A stretch of DNA of 64,000 nucleotides from Shinisaurus crocodilurus (Eukaryota; Chordata; Lepidosauria; Squamata; Shinisauridae): contig JAHFWL010000172.1 of the NCBI GenBank assembly GCA_021292165.1, forward strand, positions 1-64,000. The letters are read 5' to 3'. The notes beneath the pieces are model-generated. The model worked only from the letters and a program-made list of their open reading frames with translations. It did not search any database and was not told the DNA's origin. Shown here one piece after another: positions 32,028 to 42,704 of this stretch; position 1 is the first letter of the stretch, and every line of letters begins with the position of its first letter. The position numbers and the translations under genes are program-made.

Positions 32028-33446
32028 AGTGTGGGTGGACAGCTTTGATAAAAACAGGCGTTAAATGTTGGCGGGAGAGAACTACTGCTCACTTCTACAA
32101 GCCTCAGTATTGGTGGGTATTACTCATGACTATTACTTACTCAGAGGTAAGCCCTTTACCTAATTTGGGATGTCTATTTGCATATCAGCAGAGGGAGAGC
32201 TGCGCAATGGTACTTTCCCTTGTCAGGGGGAGAGCTGCAGAGGCACATCCCATTGTGAGCCCTGCTGTGGTGGTCACAATGGAATCTTCTGGGGCTGGGG
32301 AGGCAGGATGGGCAGTTGGGCACATCAGCTGAAGACCAGAACTGATAGGGTGGTGCTGTTTTATTGTGGGCTCCCTCTGTACTTAAAAAGCAAACCAAAA
32401 ACCCACCTGGTTTGACTCTGCAGAAGTGATTAAATGTGTTCTGTAGGCAAAACCAAAGAGAGTTTAAATGCTGCCTCTCTCCTCCATACTTTAGGGAACC
32501 CTTTCTCAGCAGCATCCTTCTGACACAACGCGGGGCTCCTTCTCTGGCTCGCAACCACCCGAAGAACCTCCTGTCCTCCCAGAAGAAGACAAGCCCCCTG
32601 GAAGGTCTGGGAGGTGGCCTGCCTTCTGATTCACGGGCGGCTCTGATCCGATGTTGCCTGCCTCCCTTGGAAGAAGAGAAGGAGCTCCTCTCATGGATGA
32701 AGAGGGGCCACCCAGGAGGAAGAAAAGGAGGGAGAGAGATGGAGAAGTTCCACCTTCTATTCCTGGAGACCCTTGACTGACCCTTCGACACAGCCCACGC
32801 CTGCATGAGCACGGCAGCGAAACCCCAGAACTAGGCCGTGGGAAGTCTCTCTTGACTCTTCATGGAAGGGATAGGGAAGCAATGCCAGACATCTCCCTCT
32901 GAGAAAGACGCAGGACAGCAGTTCTTCAAGGAGGATTCCTCGAAGATGCTTCATTGTGCCGGGACCCAGAAGCCAGGGCCGTTGACAAGAGCCCCGGAAC
33001 AGATCGCAGCAGCTCGTGAAGCAAAAGGCCCGCCGGACAAGGAGACCCCCACCCACCCGCCTGCCCCTGCTGCCTCCAGCTCCGTGCTCTACCCACCTGT
33101 CAAGAGATCCCGGACAATTTCAACACACCTCCCCTCAACATAGAAGGCCGCAGCGATCTTGAAGTACCCTGGGATTTCTTTATCTTCAAGGAGGATTTCT
33201 CAAAGGTTTCGAGCTGCCCGTGTTAAAACTCCATCGTCAAACGTGCCACGAGGGAGATCTTGGAGTTACTCCTTTACAGCCCTCTTCTCGGAGGATCACC
33301 CACCCACAGAAGAATCCGTGGTCAGTGTTGCGTTGCTCGCCAACCAAGAAGACGGCTGCCTTGGCCACTGGTCCTGCTCTGCAGGGGGTGCAGATTAACT
33401 GCCGGTTTTCAGTATCAACGCCCCTCCCCCCCACTTCCACTGCTGG
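32028..33446 (+). repeat. 1.4-kb tandem duplication, unit A
   Basis: Unit A matches 33494-36612 (with the L1 at 33926-35611 removed) at high identity. Shared landmarks include 'agctttgataaaaacagg', 'ggaatcttctggggctgg' and 'cgccggacaaggagaccccc'. Both units keep a 93-codon open frame (32862-33143 and 36025-36306) beginning M-E-G-I-G-K-Q-C-Q with about two or three substitutions. I do not recognise it and do not call it a gene. The origin of the unit is unknown. Confidence 0.85.
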
Positions 33447-33492
33447 ACCAAGGGTTCGACTCAGTATAAGGCAGATCCCAATGTTCCTATAG
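33447..33492 (+). mobile_element. SINE tail fragment between the duplicated units
   Basis: 'cgactcagtataaggcag' and 'tgttcctata' are the 3' terminus of the tRNA-Ala-like SINE family seen at 29386-29665. Only the tail is present. Confidence 0.5.
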
Positions 33493-33493
33493 G

Positions 33494-33925
33494 ATGGATG
33501 GGCAGCTTTGATAAAAACAGGAGTTAAATGCTGGTTGGAAAGAACTACTGCTCACTTCTACAAGCCTCTGTATAGGTGGGTATCACTCATGACTATTACT
33601 TACTCAGATGTAAGCCCATTACCTAATTTGGGATGTCTATTTGCATATCAGCAGAGGGAGAGCTGTGCAATGGTACTTTCCCTTGTCAGGGGGAGAGCTG
33701 CAGTGGCACATCCCATTGTGAGCCCTGCTGTGGTGGTCACAATGGAATCTTCTGGGGCTGGGGAGGCAGGATGGACAGTTGGGCACATCAGCTGAAGACC
33801 AGAACTGATAGGGTGGTGCTGTTTTATTGTGGGCTCCCTCTGTACTTAAAAAGCAAACCAAAAACCCACCTGGTTTGACTCTGCAGAAGTGATTAAATGT
33901 GTTCTGTGGGCAAAACCAAAGAGAG
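33494..33925 (+). repeat. 1.4-kb tandem duplication, unit B, left part
   Basis: Matches 32028-32462 of unit A with scattered differences. Ends at the L1 insertion site. Confidence 0.85.
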
Positions 33926-35611
33926 ATTTTAAAGGAGCTAGAAAAAATAGGAGAACAAAATTTTAGAAAGTTAAAGAATGAGGTAAAAAAAAAAAAGATA
34001 GAGGAATATAAAAAAATTGGACTTTCATGGTTTGGTAGAATAGCTTTGATAAAAATGAAGATTTTACCAAAGATAATTTTCTTATTTAGAATGATACCAA
34101 TGTGTTTATCAGAGAAGGAAATTAAGGAATGGCAAGCAATAATTAATATTTTTTGTAATGGGGGGGGGGGAAGGCGAGGATTACTAAGAGTAAATGGTAT
34201 AAATCCCAAAAAGAAGGTGGGCTTGGCCTTCCTAATATCAAGCGGTATTATATAGCTAACCAGTTAAGGTTTATAATGGACATTTTAGTTAAGAAGAATA
34301 TTATGTGGTTAGAATTAGAAAGGCAGGAAATAGAAATTGGGATGGAAAAAATTTATTAAAAAAAACAAAAACTAATAGTAGGGTAAAAAGAATAGAAAAT
34401 CCCTTCTTGAAAAATATGTTAGGGATTTGGAACAGTAATAGACAGATTTTTATATCGGGGGGGGGGTATCCCCGTTAACTCCAGTGCTAGCAATGGAGGA
34501 CTTTCCAGAAAATGCACAGCACTGGGAAGGTATATTTAGGGAAAATAAGGTTATCAAATTAATGGATTGGATGGGGAAAATTGAGACTAGACAACAAATA
34601 TTGGAAATGTTTGGGCCAGGTAGAATTTCATGGTTAAATTTAATGCAATTAGATCAGTGGACTAAGAAATGGAAGAAGAGAAATGAGCATGAGAGAGAAC
34701 TTACTGGATTTGAAAAGAAAGTGTTGTCTAGAGAACTTATAGAAGGGAATGTTTCTTCCAGAGGGTTAACTAAGGAGATATATAAAATGTTCCAAAGGAT
34801 TGAAGCGAAAAAAGATAACCTTAAGACGATATGGGAAATGGAATTTGAGGAGGAGATACCGAATGCGGGGTGGAGAAATATTTGGGGCAGACGTATATTA
34901 AGAAATATATGTCAGTAAGGATAAAAGAGAATTTTTTAAAAACTATTTGGAGATGGTATCTGACTCCAGTAAGATTAAACAAAATAGACAGTAACTGTGC
35001 TCCATTGTGTTGGAGAGGATGTCAGGAACTTGGTACTTATGCTCATATGTGGTGGAGTTGTAAAAGCGTATTGGATTTTTGGAATAAAATTTTTGTAGAA
35101 ATTTCAGAAATTATTGGCATTAATTTGGAGGTCTGTCCAAAATTAGCATTGTTATCAATAACGGAGAAACTTCTGTGCTCACAAGAGAAAAAGGAATTAA
35201 TTGTAAGTTTATTAGCGGCAGGGAGATTACTGATAGCAAGGAATTGGAAAGTTCAACACCAGTATTTAATAATAGATTGGTATAAAGAGGTCTGGGATAT
35301 TGCTTTAAATGATAAACTAACATGTAGTATTAAACGTAAAAAGGGACAATTAAAGAAAAATAATTTTAAGGATATATGGGGATCATTCTTAGATTATGTT
35401 TTAGTAAAGGGAAAAGGGAGTAAGCCATGTCATGATATGATGTATTTTTGGAATATGGATTAATAATGGATTATGTTGATAGAATTTGTTTTGGCCCCGG
35501 GGTGACGGGTGCACTTGGAGTTTATGATTTGTAGATTTATGTTTTTTTTCCTTCTGTATGTGTGTTCATTTAAAAATAAATAAATAAATAAATAATAATG
35601 AAGGAAAAAAA
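33926..35611 (+). mobile_element. L1-clade LINE, 5'-truncated, inserted in duplication unit B
   Basis: The element sits between 14-bp direct repeats 'aaaaccaaagagag' (33912-33925 and 35612-35625) that occur once in unit A, which proves the insertion. Translated in two or three frames, it gives the L1 ORF2 C-terminal region: G-R-I-A-L-I-K-M-K-I-L-P near 34040, W-R-W-Y-L-T-P-V-R-L near 34950 and H-M-W-W-S-C near 35045. It ends at a stop at 35461-35463, followed by a 3' UTR and an A-rich tail. Homopolymer runs near 34159-34168 and 34457-34466 break the frame. The palm motifs are missing because of 5' truncation. Confidence 0.9.
34870..35463 (+). pseudogene. L1 ORF2 C-terminal remnant
   Basis: An open stretch of 197 codons encodes the L1 ORF2 C-terminal domain. 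It has the cysteine-rich C-W-R-G-C...H-M-W-W-S-C pattern in the first third and the usual terminal segment. It has no upstream endonuclease or reverse-transcriptase palm, so it is inactive. Confidence 0.8.
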
Positions 35612-36612
35612 AAAACCAAAGAGAGTTTAAATGCTGCCTCTCTCCTCCATACTTTAGGGAACCCTTTCTCAGCAGCATCCTTCTGACACAACGCGGGGCT
35701 CCTTCTCCGGCTTGCAACCACTCGAAGAACCTCCTGTCCTCCCAGAAGAAGACAAGCCCCCTGGAAGGTCTGGGAGGTGGCCTGCCTTCTGATTCACGGG
35801 CGGCTCTGATCCGATGTTGCCTGCCTCCCTTGGAAGAAGAGAAGGAGCTCCTCTCATGGATGAAGAGGGGCCACCCAGGAGGAAGAAAAGGAGGGAGAGA
35901 GACGGAGAAGTTCCACCTTCTATTCCTGGATTCCCTTGACTGGCCCTTCGACACAGCCCATGCCTGCATGTGCACAGCAGCGAAACCCCAGAACTAGGCC
36001 GTGGGAAGTCTCTCTTGACTCTTCATGGAAGGGATAGGGAAGCAATGCCAGGCATCTCCCTCTGAGAAAGACGCAGGACAGCAGTTCTTCAAGGAGGATT
36101 CCTCGAAGATGCTTCATTGTGCCGGGACCCAGAAGCCAGGGCCGTTGACAAGAGCCCCGGAACAGATCGCAGCAGCTCGTGAAGCAAAAGGCCCGCCGGA
36201 CAAGGAGACCCCCACCCACCCGCCTGCCCCTGCTGCCTCCAGCTCCGTGCTCTACCCACCTGTCAAGAGATCCTGGACAATTTCAACACACCTCCCCTCA
36301 ACATAGAAGGCCGCAGCGATCTTGAAGTACCCTGGGATTTCTTTATCTTCAAGGAGGATTTCTCAAAGGTTTTGAGCTGCCCGTGTTAAAACTCCATCAT
36401 CAAACGTGCCACGAGGGAGATCTTGGAGTTACTCCTTTACAGCCCTCTTCTCGGAGGATCACCCACCCACAGAAGAATCCGTGGTCAGTGTTGCGTTGCT
36501 CGCCAACCAAGAAGACGGCTGCCTTGGCCACTGGTCCTGCTCTGCAGGGGGTGCAGATTAACTGCTGGTTTGGTTTTCAGCATCAACGCCCCTCCCCCCA
36601 CTTCCACTGCTG
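35612..36612 (+). repeat. 1.4-kb tandem duplication, unit B, right part
   Basis: Continues the match to unit A (from 32449) after the L1. Differs by scattered substitutions and a small insertion ('ggtttggttttcag') near 36566. Ends where unit A ends, at 'cttccactgctg'. Confidence 0.85.
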
Positions 36613-36773
36613 CGCTGAATCATCCACGGCCCTGCTGGAGGGGGCACACATGGCAGGCCGCCACACTTTGCCCTCCATCCGCTCCCCAGCACCTGCTGCT
36701 CCCTGGCCTTGAAGGAGAGGAAGGCACACGCCAGGGGAGCAGCAGCACTGGCCATGGCTCGAGGCCTCCGTCC

Positions 36774-37010
36774 ACTGGATTTGGCCCAATGGGGGCAGAT
36801 GTGGCTGAAGCTCCACAGCAAATGTGAAGCGATTCCTTCATTCTTCAGTCTGGCTGAGAGCTCGAAGCTCTGACTCACCAGACCTTCCCTGGCAGGTGTT
36901 GGGGGGGCAGTGGTCCTTCTTCGCACGCTGCCCAACCCATTTCCACAGGGAGCTTTGCAGGCTTCTTTTCCTGCGATGACAGTGGACCCCTCGCTTTCCA
37001 TCTCCGCCTG
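36774..37010 (+). repeat. 237-bp direct repeat, left flank of LINE copy 2
   Basis: Runs from 'actggatttggcccaatggg' to 'catctccgcctg'. It recurs at 39284-39521 with about three substitutions and one base more in a poly-G run. The two copies exactly flank the LINE. Confidence 0.9.
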
Positions 37011-37012
37011 TT

Positions 37013-38956
37013 CTTAAGGAACATCTACCTACGGAACCTCCTGACAACATTGAGGACCATTGGTCTAAGCTGAAAACCTCCATTACTGCAGCTTGTGAAC
37101 AAACTATTGGATATGAAACTAAGAAACATCAGGATTGGTTTGATGAAAATGACAATGAGATTAAATATATAATTGACCAAAAAAGGAAAGCCTTCCAAAT
37201 ATGGCAAAATGATATTAACTGCGCTGCCAAGAAAAAAACCTACGCTAGCGCAAAGGCTGAGGTCCAAAGAAGAACAAGAGAACTTAAGAACGCTTGGTGG
37301 AAAAAGAAAGCTGAAGAAATTCAACAACTTGCAGAATCTCATGATGCACGGGGCTTTTTTAAGGCCACAAGGGCCATTTATGGACCAAAAACCTATGGTA
37401 CAAACCCTTTACAATCAAAAGATGGCACCAAACTCTTAAAAGACAAAGAATCTATTGCACTGCGTTGGAAAGAGCATTATTATGACCTTTTAAATCGTAA
37501 ATCTAAGGTGGATAATGAGATTTTTTCGCAAATCCCACAAAAACAAATTAAAGAGGAACTTGCAATACTCCCCACTTTGGATGAAGTAAAAAAAGCCATT
37601 AATCAAATGAAGAACAACAAAACTAGTGGACCAGATGGGATTCCTGCTGAAATCTTTAAAGAAGGGGGCCCCGAACTTGTACAACATCTTCATAAACTCA
37701 TTGAAAAAATCTGGATAAGAGAAGAGATCCCAGAAGACTTCAGGGATGCCATAATTATCACCCTCTTTAAGAAGGGTGATAGAACAGACTGTGGAAACTA
37801 TCGGGGCATTTCTCTCTTAGCAACCGCAGGTAAAATATTTGCTAGGATTCTCGCAAACCGTCTTCTATCTATTTCAGAAGAGATCCTCCCTGAAACTCAA
37901 TATGGTTTCCGCCCCTCTAGAGGGACAGTAGACATGATTTTTACTGCACGTCAGCTCCAAGAAAAATGCCGGGAGCAAAATCAACCCCTTTATATGGCAT
38001 TTATCGATTTGGCTAAGGCCTTTGATACTGTAGACCGTACAGCTCTCTGGACTATCCTTATGAAAATTGGATGCCCCAATAAATTTGTGAATATCTTGCG
38101 ACTTCTCCATGACAACATGACGGCAACGGTTTTGGACAACAACGGCTCTCATGGTGCTCCATTTAAAGTGGGATCAGGTGTTAAACAGGGATGTGTTATC
38201 GCCCCAACATTATTTGCCATTTTCATCGCCATGGTTTTACATCTTGTCAAGGGGAAACTTCCCACCGGTGTGGGAATTATATATCGAACAGATGGAAAGC
38301 TTTTTAATCTCAGCAGGCTGAAAGCAAAAAGTAAGGTAATCTCACTTAACATCAAAAAAACCAAAGTGCTTCATCAGCAAGTGCAAGCCAATCCTTTGGT
38401 GATGCCATCTATCCAGCTTGGCGGGACAATACTGGAAAATGTCGATCATTTTCTCTATCTTGGCAGCTATCTTTCTGTTACAGCTAACATCGACAGTAAA
38501 ATCCAGCATCGTCTGAGCTCCGCAAGTGCCGCATTTTCTCGAATGAAACATAGAGTGTTCGAGGATCGGGATATTTGTAAGAAGACCAAAACACTGGTTT
38601 ATGAAGCCATTGTATTACCAACTTTATTGTATGCCTGCGAAACATGGACTATCTATAAACGTCACTTCCACCTCCTTGAAAGGTTTCATCAACGTTGCCT
38701 CCGGAAAATCCTGCAAATTACTTGGGAAGATAGGCGAACAAATGTCAGTGTACTGGAAGAAGCAAAGACTACTAGCGTTGAAAAAATGATCCGTCAACGC
38801 CAACTTCAGTGGACCGGTCATGTTGTTCGAATGCCTGACTGCCGTCTCCCAAAGCAGTTACTTTACTCCCAACTCAAGGATGGAAAGCGGAATATCGGTG
38901 GTCAATATAAGAGGTTTAAAGATGTTCATAAGGCTAATCTAAAAAATGCAATATAA
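37013..38956 (+). CDS. LINE copy 2 ORF lacking the YADD motif
   Basis: The frame is open from the truncated 5' end at 37013 to a stop at 38954-38956, about 647 codons, counting codons before the first usable start. Motif A (F-I-D-L-A-K-A-F-D-T-V, near 38000) and G-V-K-Q-G-C-V (near 38180) are intact. The catalytic Y-A-D-D segment is deleted in frame, so S-K-V-I joins directly to S-L-N-I-K-K-T-K at about 38340. The product could not polymerise DNA. The zinc-finger tail (39004-39198) is in another frame. Confidence 0.85.
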   Translation, partial: LKEHLPTEPPDNIEDHWSKLKTSITAACEQTIGYETKKHQDWFDENDNEIKYIIDQKRKAFQIWQNDINCAAKKKTYASAKAEVQRRTRELKNAWWKKKAEEIQQLAESHDARGFFKATRAIYGPKTYGTNPLQSKDGTKLLKDKESIALRWKEHYYDLLNRKSKVDNEIFSQIPQKQIKEELAILPTLDEVKKAINQMKNNKTSGPDGIPAEIFKEGGPELVQHLHKLIEKIWIREEIPEDFRDAIIITLFKKGDRTDCGNYRGISLLATAGKIFARILANRLLSISEEILPETQYGFRPSRGTVDMIFTARQLQEKCREQNQPLYMAFIDLAKAFDTVDRTALWTILMKIGCPNKFVNILRLLHDNMTATVLDNNGSHGAPFKVGSGVKQGCVIAPTLFAIFIAMVLHLVKGKLPTGVGIIYRTDGKLFNLSRLKAKSKVISLNIKKTKVLHQQVQANPLVMPSIQLGGTILENVDHFLYLGSYLSVTANIDSKIQHRLSSASAAFSRMKHRVFEDRDICKKTKTLVYEAIVLPTLLYACETWTIYKRHFHLLERFHQRCLRKILQITWEDRRTNVSVLEEAKTTSVEKMIRQRQLQWTGHVVRMPDCRLPKQLLYSQLKDGKRNIGGQYKRFKDVHKANLKNAI

Positions 38957-39003
38957 ACATCGAAAACTGGGAAGCTCTGGCCCATGAACGATCTAAATGG
39001 AGG

Positions 39004-39198
39004 TTGGCCTTTCACAAAGGTTCCATGGACTTTGAAGAAGCCCGAGTGCAAGGTGAAAGGGAGAAACGTGCTAAGCGAAAAGCACGTCAAGTGAATCCTT
39101 TACAGGACCATCTTCTATCTGGTAACCTGTGTCCTCACTGTGGGAAGCTGTGTGGATCTAGAATTGGCCTCCACAGTCACTTACGGACCCATCGCTAG
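39004..39198 (+). pseudogene. frameshifted C-terminal zinc-finger tail of LINE copy 2
   Basis: Out of frame with the preceding ORF. Encodes W-R-L-A-F-H-K-G-S and ends with a C-x2-C-x12-H-x3-H-like motif (C-P-H-C-G-K-L-C-G-S-R-I-G-L-H-S-H-L-R-T-H). Copy 1 carries the same tail at 21132-21326. Confidence 0.75.
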
Positions 39199-39283
39199 AG
39201 TCTACACAATCTTCTTTAGAATTTCCTCCTTTTATCCTGGAAGACAATCTTACTCGGTCATGAGTGACCGCCTGATGATGATG

Positions 39284-39521
39284 ACTGGATTTGGTCCAAT
39301 GGGGGCAGATGTGGCTGAAGCTCCACAGCAAATGTGAAGCGATTCCTTCATTCTTCAGTCTGGCTGAGAGCTCGAAGCTCTGACTCACCAGACCTTCCCT
39401 GGCAGGTGTTGGGGGGGGCAGTGGTCCTTCTTCGCACGCTGCCCGACCCATTTCCACAGGGAGCTTTGCAGGCTCCTTTTCCTGCGATGACAGTGGACCC
39501 CTCGCTTTCCATCTCCGCCTG
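39284..39521 (+). repeat. 238-bp direct repeat, right flank of LINE copy 2
   Basis: Second copy of 36774-37010. Differences are c/t in 'ggtccaatg', a/g in 'gcccgaccc', t/c in 'ggctcctttt' and one extra G in a run. Confidence 0.9.
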
Positions 39522-39589
39522 ACAATCTCCGTGAAAATGCTCCCAGCATTCCACACTTAGTGCTGAGTGTTCTCTAAGGGCCTGCCTTG

Positions 39590-40781
39590 CCCCCAGCCTT
39601 GCCTCCAAGCGTGACCAACGTGGATCCTGCTTACAGAACAGGCACTGAACATGGTGTGCAGACCGCTTCCCAGAGGCCTCCTGCCGTGTCAGGACCTGCC
39701 CATGCCTAAATTGCTTCAGGGTGGGAATTGAGAAACAAAAGACCCTCTTTTTATCCAGTGCTAGGAACATCTCCATCATCCCTCCTGGACTGGAGCCCCG
39801 CGAAGCACAAGGAAAGGTGCTTAGACTTGGACTTTGGTGAGCCTGCTGTGGGAGATGGAGAGCCAAGGTCAAGTGAGTATTGAAAAACGCTACCTCACAT
39901 TTAACTCTGAGCCCCGCCCCTTACTCAAATGTGACAGGTGGTTTAGCCCCGCTCCTGGCAGAAGTCCCACCCCATCCCCCGGAAGTCCCACCTCCAGACG
40001 CCCTTTCCGGATGAAGGCAGGCATCAACCGGATGGGGGTCATTTGAGCCCTCTAGGGACTCGTCAAGCTGAGATGGACCCATATGAAGACGGTTTATACC
40101 CCTGCCATACATGTGGGGGACCGGGAGTGACCACACAGGATTCATATGCAACACCATCCCTAGAAGTCCCAGATCTGGAGGTCCTGCCCCGGATGGAGGG
40201 GAAACATGAGGGGGTCATGTGACCCCCCCCCCCCCTATGAACTCAGCATGCCACTGTGGCTGAACGGGAAGAGGTTTTAGACAGCTGCTCTATACAGGGA
40301 AAGAAAGCACACCACCAGGGTCATTTCCAACCCTCCCTGGCTTGGCCCAGAGCGGTCTTGGGAGACCTGAAATAAATTACATGAAGGTGGTTTTAATGTG
40401 GGCTTTGTATCACGGATCTCCCTTTGAGACGTAGAAGATACTTAGGCAAACAAGTCTAGGGAGAAAGAAAAGAGCAGGTTCCTTTTTCTTGAGAGAGAGT
40501 TTTTAGGTTCATCATCTTTAGCAGCACTGCCTTTTTGTCTTCTTTTTCTGCAGAAAACTAGTTTTTATGTGGGGTCCTTTGCTTCCCCCATCAAAAGCAG
40601 CTGTCTGAAACCGCTCTCTGTTGGTTCATGGTGGCATGATGAGTTTGTGGACGGGTCTCATGACCCGCCATCAGGTGATCCCTCCATCCAGAGATCCAGA
40701 GATTGGACTTCTGAGCATGGTGTTGCAAATAAGCCCTGTGTAGTCCCTTCCAATCCCACACATATATGGCGGGGGTCTAAC
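39590..40781 (+). repeat. macrosatellite, partial first unit
   Basis: Matches the second part of the 2.0-2.2-kb unit, from 'cttgcctccaagcgtgacc' through 'caggcatcaaccggatgggg' to 'gggggtctaact'. The left junction with unique sequence is diverged (about 39540-39640). Confidence 0.85.
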
Positions 40782-40782
40782 T

Positions 40783-41187
40783 TAGGGATGTACGGAGATT
40801 GCAAAATCCATTCCGTCTACATTTTTCAGATGTTCAGGCAGCTTTTGTTGCATCGTCCGCGCATTGACGTAATCGGATTTTGCGCAAATGCATTCGTACG
40901 CAAATTCACAAATTCCCCCAAAATGCCCACCCACCCCCCAACATACACTAACGTGTATGTGTATGATTTAGCCTATAGGGGAAATGTGCATTTTTGGTGG
41001 GTGTTACTTCTTTTATTTTCCGTATATTCGTATGACAAAATGTGTGCCAAATTGCGGAAGGTAAAAAGACCAGTCCTCAACGGAATCCCCACCAGTCTGG
41101 AAGAGACAGTCTGGTGCAGATTCTGTGGGTCAGATTCTTGAAATTCGAACAAATTTGAGTCCATTTCGGTTTCCTCCGGCGTCCCTA
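40783..41187. mobile_element. foldback element inside the macrosatellite unit
   Basis: Imperfect inverted ends TAGGGATGTACGGA and TCCGGCGTCCCTA bound about 405 bp of A/T-rich sequence. The same element is in each unit at 42783-43187, 44975-45377 and 47163-47565, so it was present before amplification. It is non-coding as far as can be seen. Confidence 0.6.
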
Positions 41188-42553
41188 GCCTAAACCCTCA
41201 GCGTATGGGTCCACAGTTGCATGACGAGTGATCCCTCCATCTGGAGCAGGACCTCCGGAGGTAGGACCTCCGGGATCGGAGTCGGACATCCGACAGGGGT
41301 GGAGTTAACCATCTGTCACATTTGAATAAGCGGCAGGGTTCGTGATGTAGCCTTTTTCACTACTCCGGTATGTTTTGTTCCCAGTGGGTGTGTGGGGATC
41401 ACCCACCACTAAGGCTGCTCCCTGCCCACTTGCAGGCTCAACCAGACATAGAGATGGTGCCCTTAAGAGACAGATCAATGGGGCACAGAGGAGAAGGGGT
41501 TAGAGCTCCAGAATCCAGGAGGAGAGAGCAACTACTGGGCTGGCTCACACTGCCTGGGCATCTCTTGTAGGGCTGGAGGGAGATCTAGGGCACCTGCTGA
41601 AGTGAGAGGCAAGCTGATACTGAAGCGTCCTCAGAGGCCCTGCCAGCCGTGTGAAGGCCTCAGATGGCTGTAGTCCCTCACTCACCAGAAAGAACGCTGC
41701 TCAGGGGAGAACCTTCCAGTCAGCACCTCATACAGTGCACTCTCAAGGGTCCAGCCTTGCCTCCCGCTTTGTCCAAAGTGGACCTTGTGTTGATTAGTGA
41801 GGCCCAGAACAGGCACTGAACATGGTGTCCAGACCGCTTCCCATTGGCCTCCTGCCGTGTCAGGACCTGCCCATGCCTAAATTGCTTCAGGGTGGGAATT
41901 GAGAAGCAAAAGACCCTCTTTTTATCCAGTGCTAGGAACATCTCCATCATCCCTCCTGGACTAGAGCCCCGTGAAGCACAAGGAAAGGTGCTTAGACTTG
42001 GACTTTGTTGAGCCTGCCGTGGGAGATGGAGAGCCAAGGTCAAGTGAGTATTGAAAAACGCTACCTCACATTTAACTCTGAGCCCCGCCCCTTACTCAAA
42101 TGTGACAGGTGGTTTAGCCCCGCTCCTGGCAGAAGTCCCACCCCATCCCCCGGAAGTCCCACCTCCAGACGCCCTTTCCGGATGAAGGCAGGCATCAACC
42201 GGATGGGGGTCATTTGAGCCCTCTAGGGACTCGTCAAGCCGAGATGGACCCATATGAAGACGGTTTATACCCCTCCCATACACGTGGGGGACTGGGAGTG
42301 ACCACACAGGATTCATATGCAACACCATCCCTGGAAGTCTCAGATCCGGAGGTCCTACCTCGAATGCACTGCCTTTTCCCCTTCTTTTTCTGCAGAAAAC
42401 TAGTTTTTATGTGGGGTCCTTTGTTCCCCCATCAAAAGCAGTTGTCTGAAACCTCTCTCTGTTAGTTCCTGGTGGCATGATGAGTTTGTGGACGGGTCAC
42501 ATGACCGCATCGGGTGATCCCTCCATCCAAGGCAGGACCTCCAGCGATTCATA

Positions 42554-42704
42554 AGTCATAGAGTTCGAAGGAGCCTACAAGGCCATCGAGTCCAACCCCC
42601 TGCTCAATGCAGGAAACTAGAGGAGGGGTCTCCCATCCAAGTAATAACCAGGCCTGACCCTGCTTAGCTTTCCACACTTAGACAAGCTGAGCCAGCGTGA
42701 GCCA
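42554..42704 (-). mobile_element. 5S rRNA-headed, CR1-tailed composite SINE, copy 2
   Basis: On the minus strand the head 'gtgtggaaagctaagcaggg', 'tcaggcctggttattac' and 'ttggatgggagacc' matches 5S rRNA more closely than copy 1. It is followed by 'cctgcattgagcagggggtt', 'ggactcgatggccttgtagg' and 'gaactctatgac', the CR1 3' end. The full unit is about 145 bp. It is inserted in macrosatellite unit 1 only; the neighbouring units are uninterrupted there. Confidence 0.83.

Larger units (their letters stand above)
37011..39283 (+). mobile_element. RTE/RTEX-like non-LTR retrotransposon, copy 2
   Basis: 2273 bp. It includes a longer 5' part than copy 1, with the F-D-E-N-D-x-E-I motif near 37140 and F-x-K-A-T-R-A-I-Y-G-P near 37361. 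It then has the reverse transcriptase, R-Q-L-Q-W-T-G-H-V-V-R-M-P near 38800, and a C2H2-like tail. It ends with 'tgatgatgatg'. Relative to copy 1, 117 bases (equivalent to 20350-20466) are missing at the junction after 38339. The endonuclease domain is absent, so the element is truncated. It is flanked by 237/238-bp direct repeats. This domain order is widespread in non-LTR elements of aquatic animals; the clade name is inference. Confidence 0.87.
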
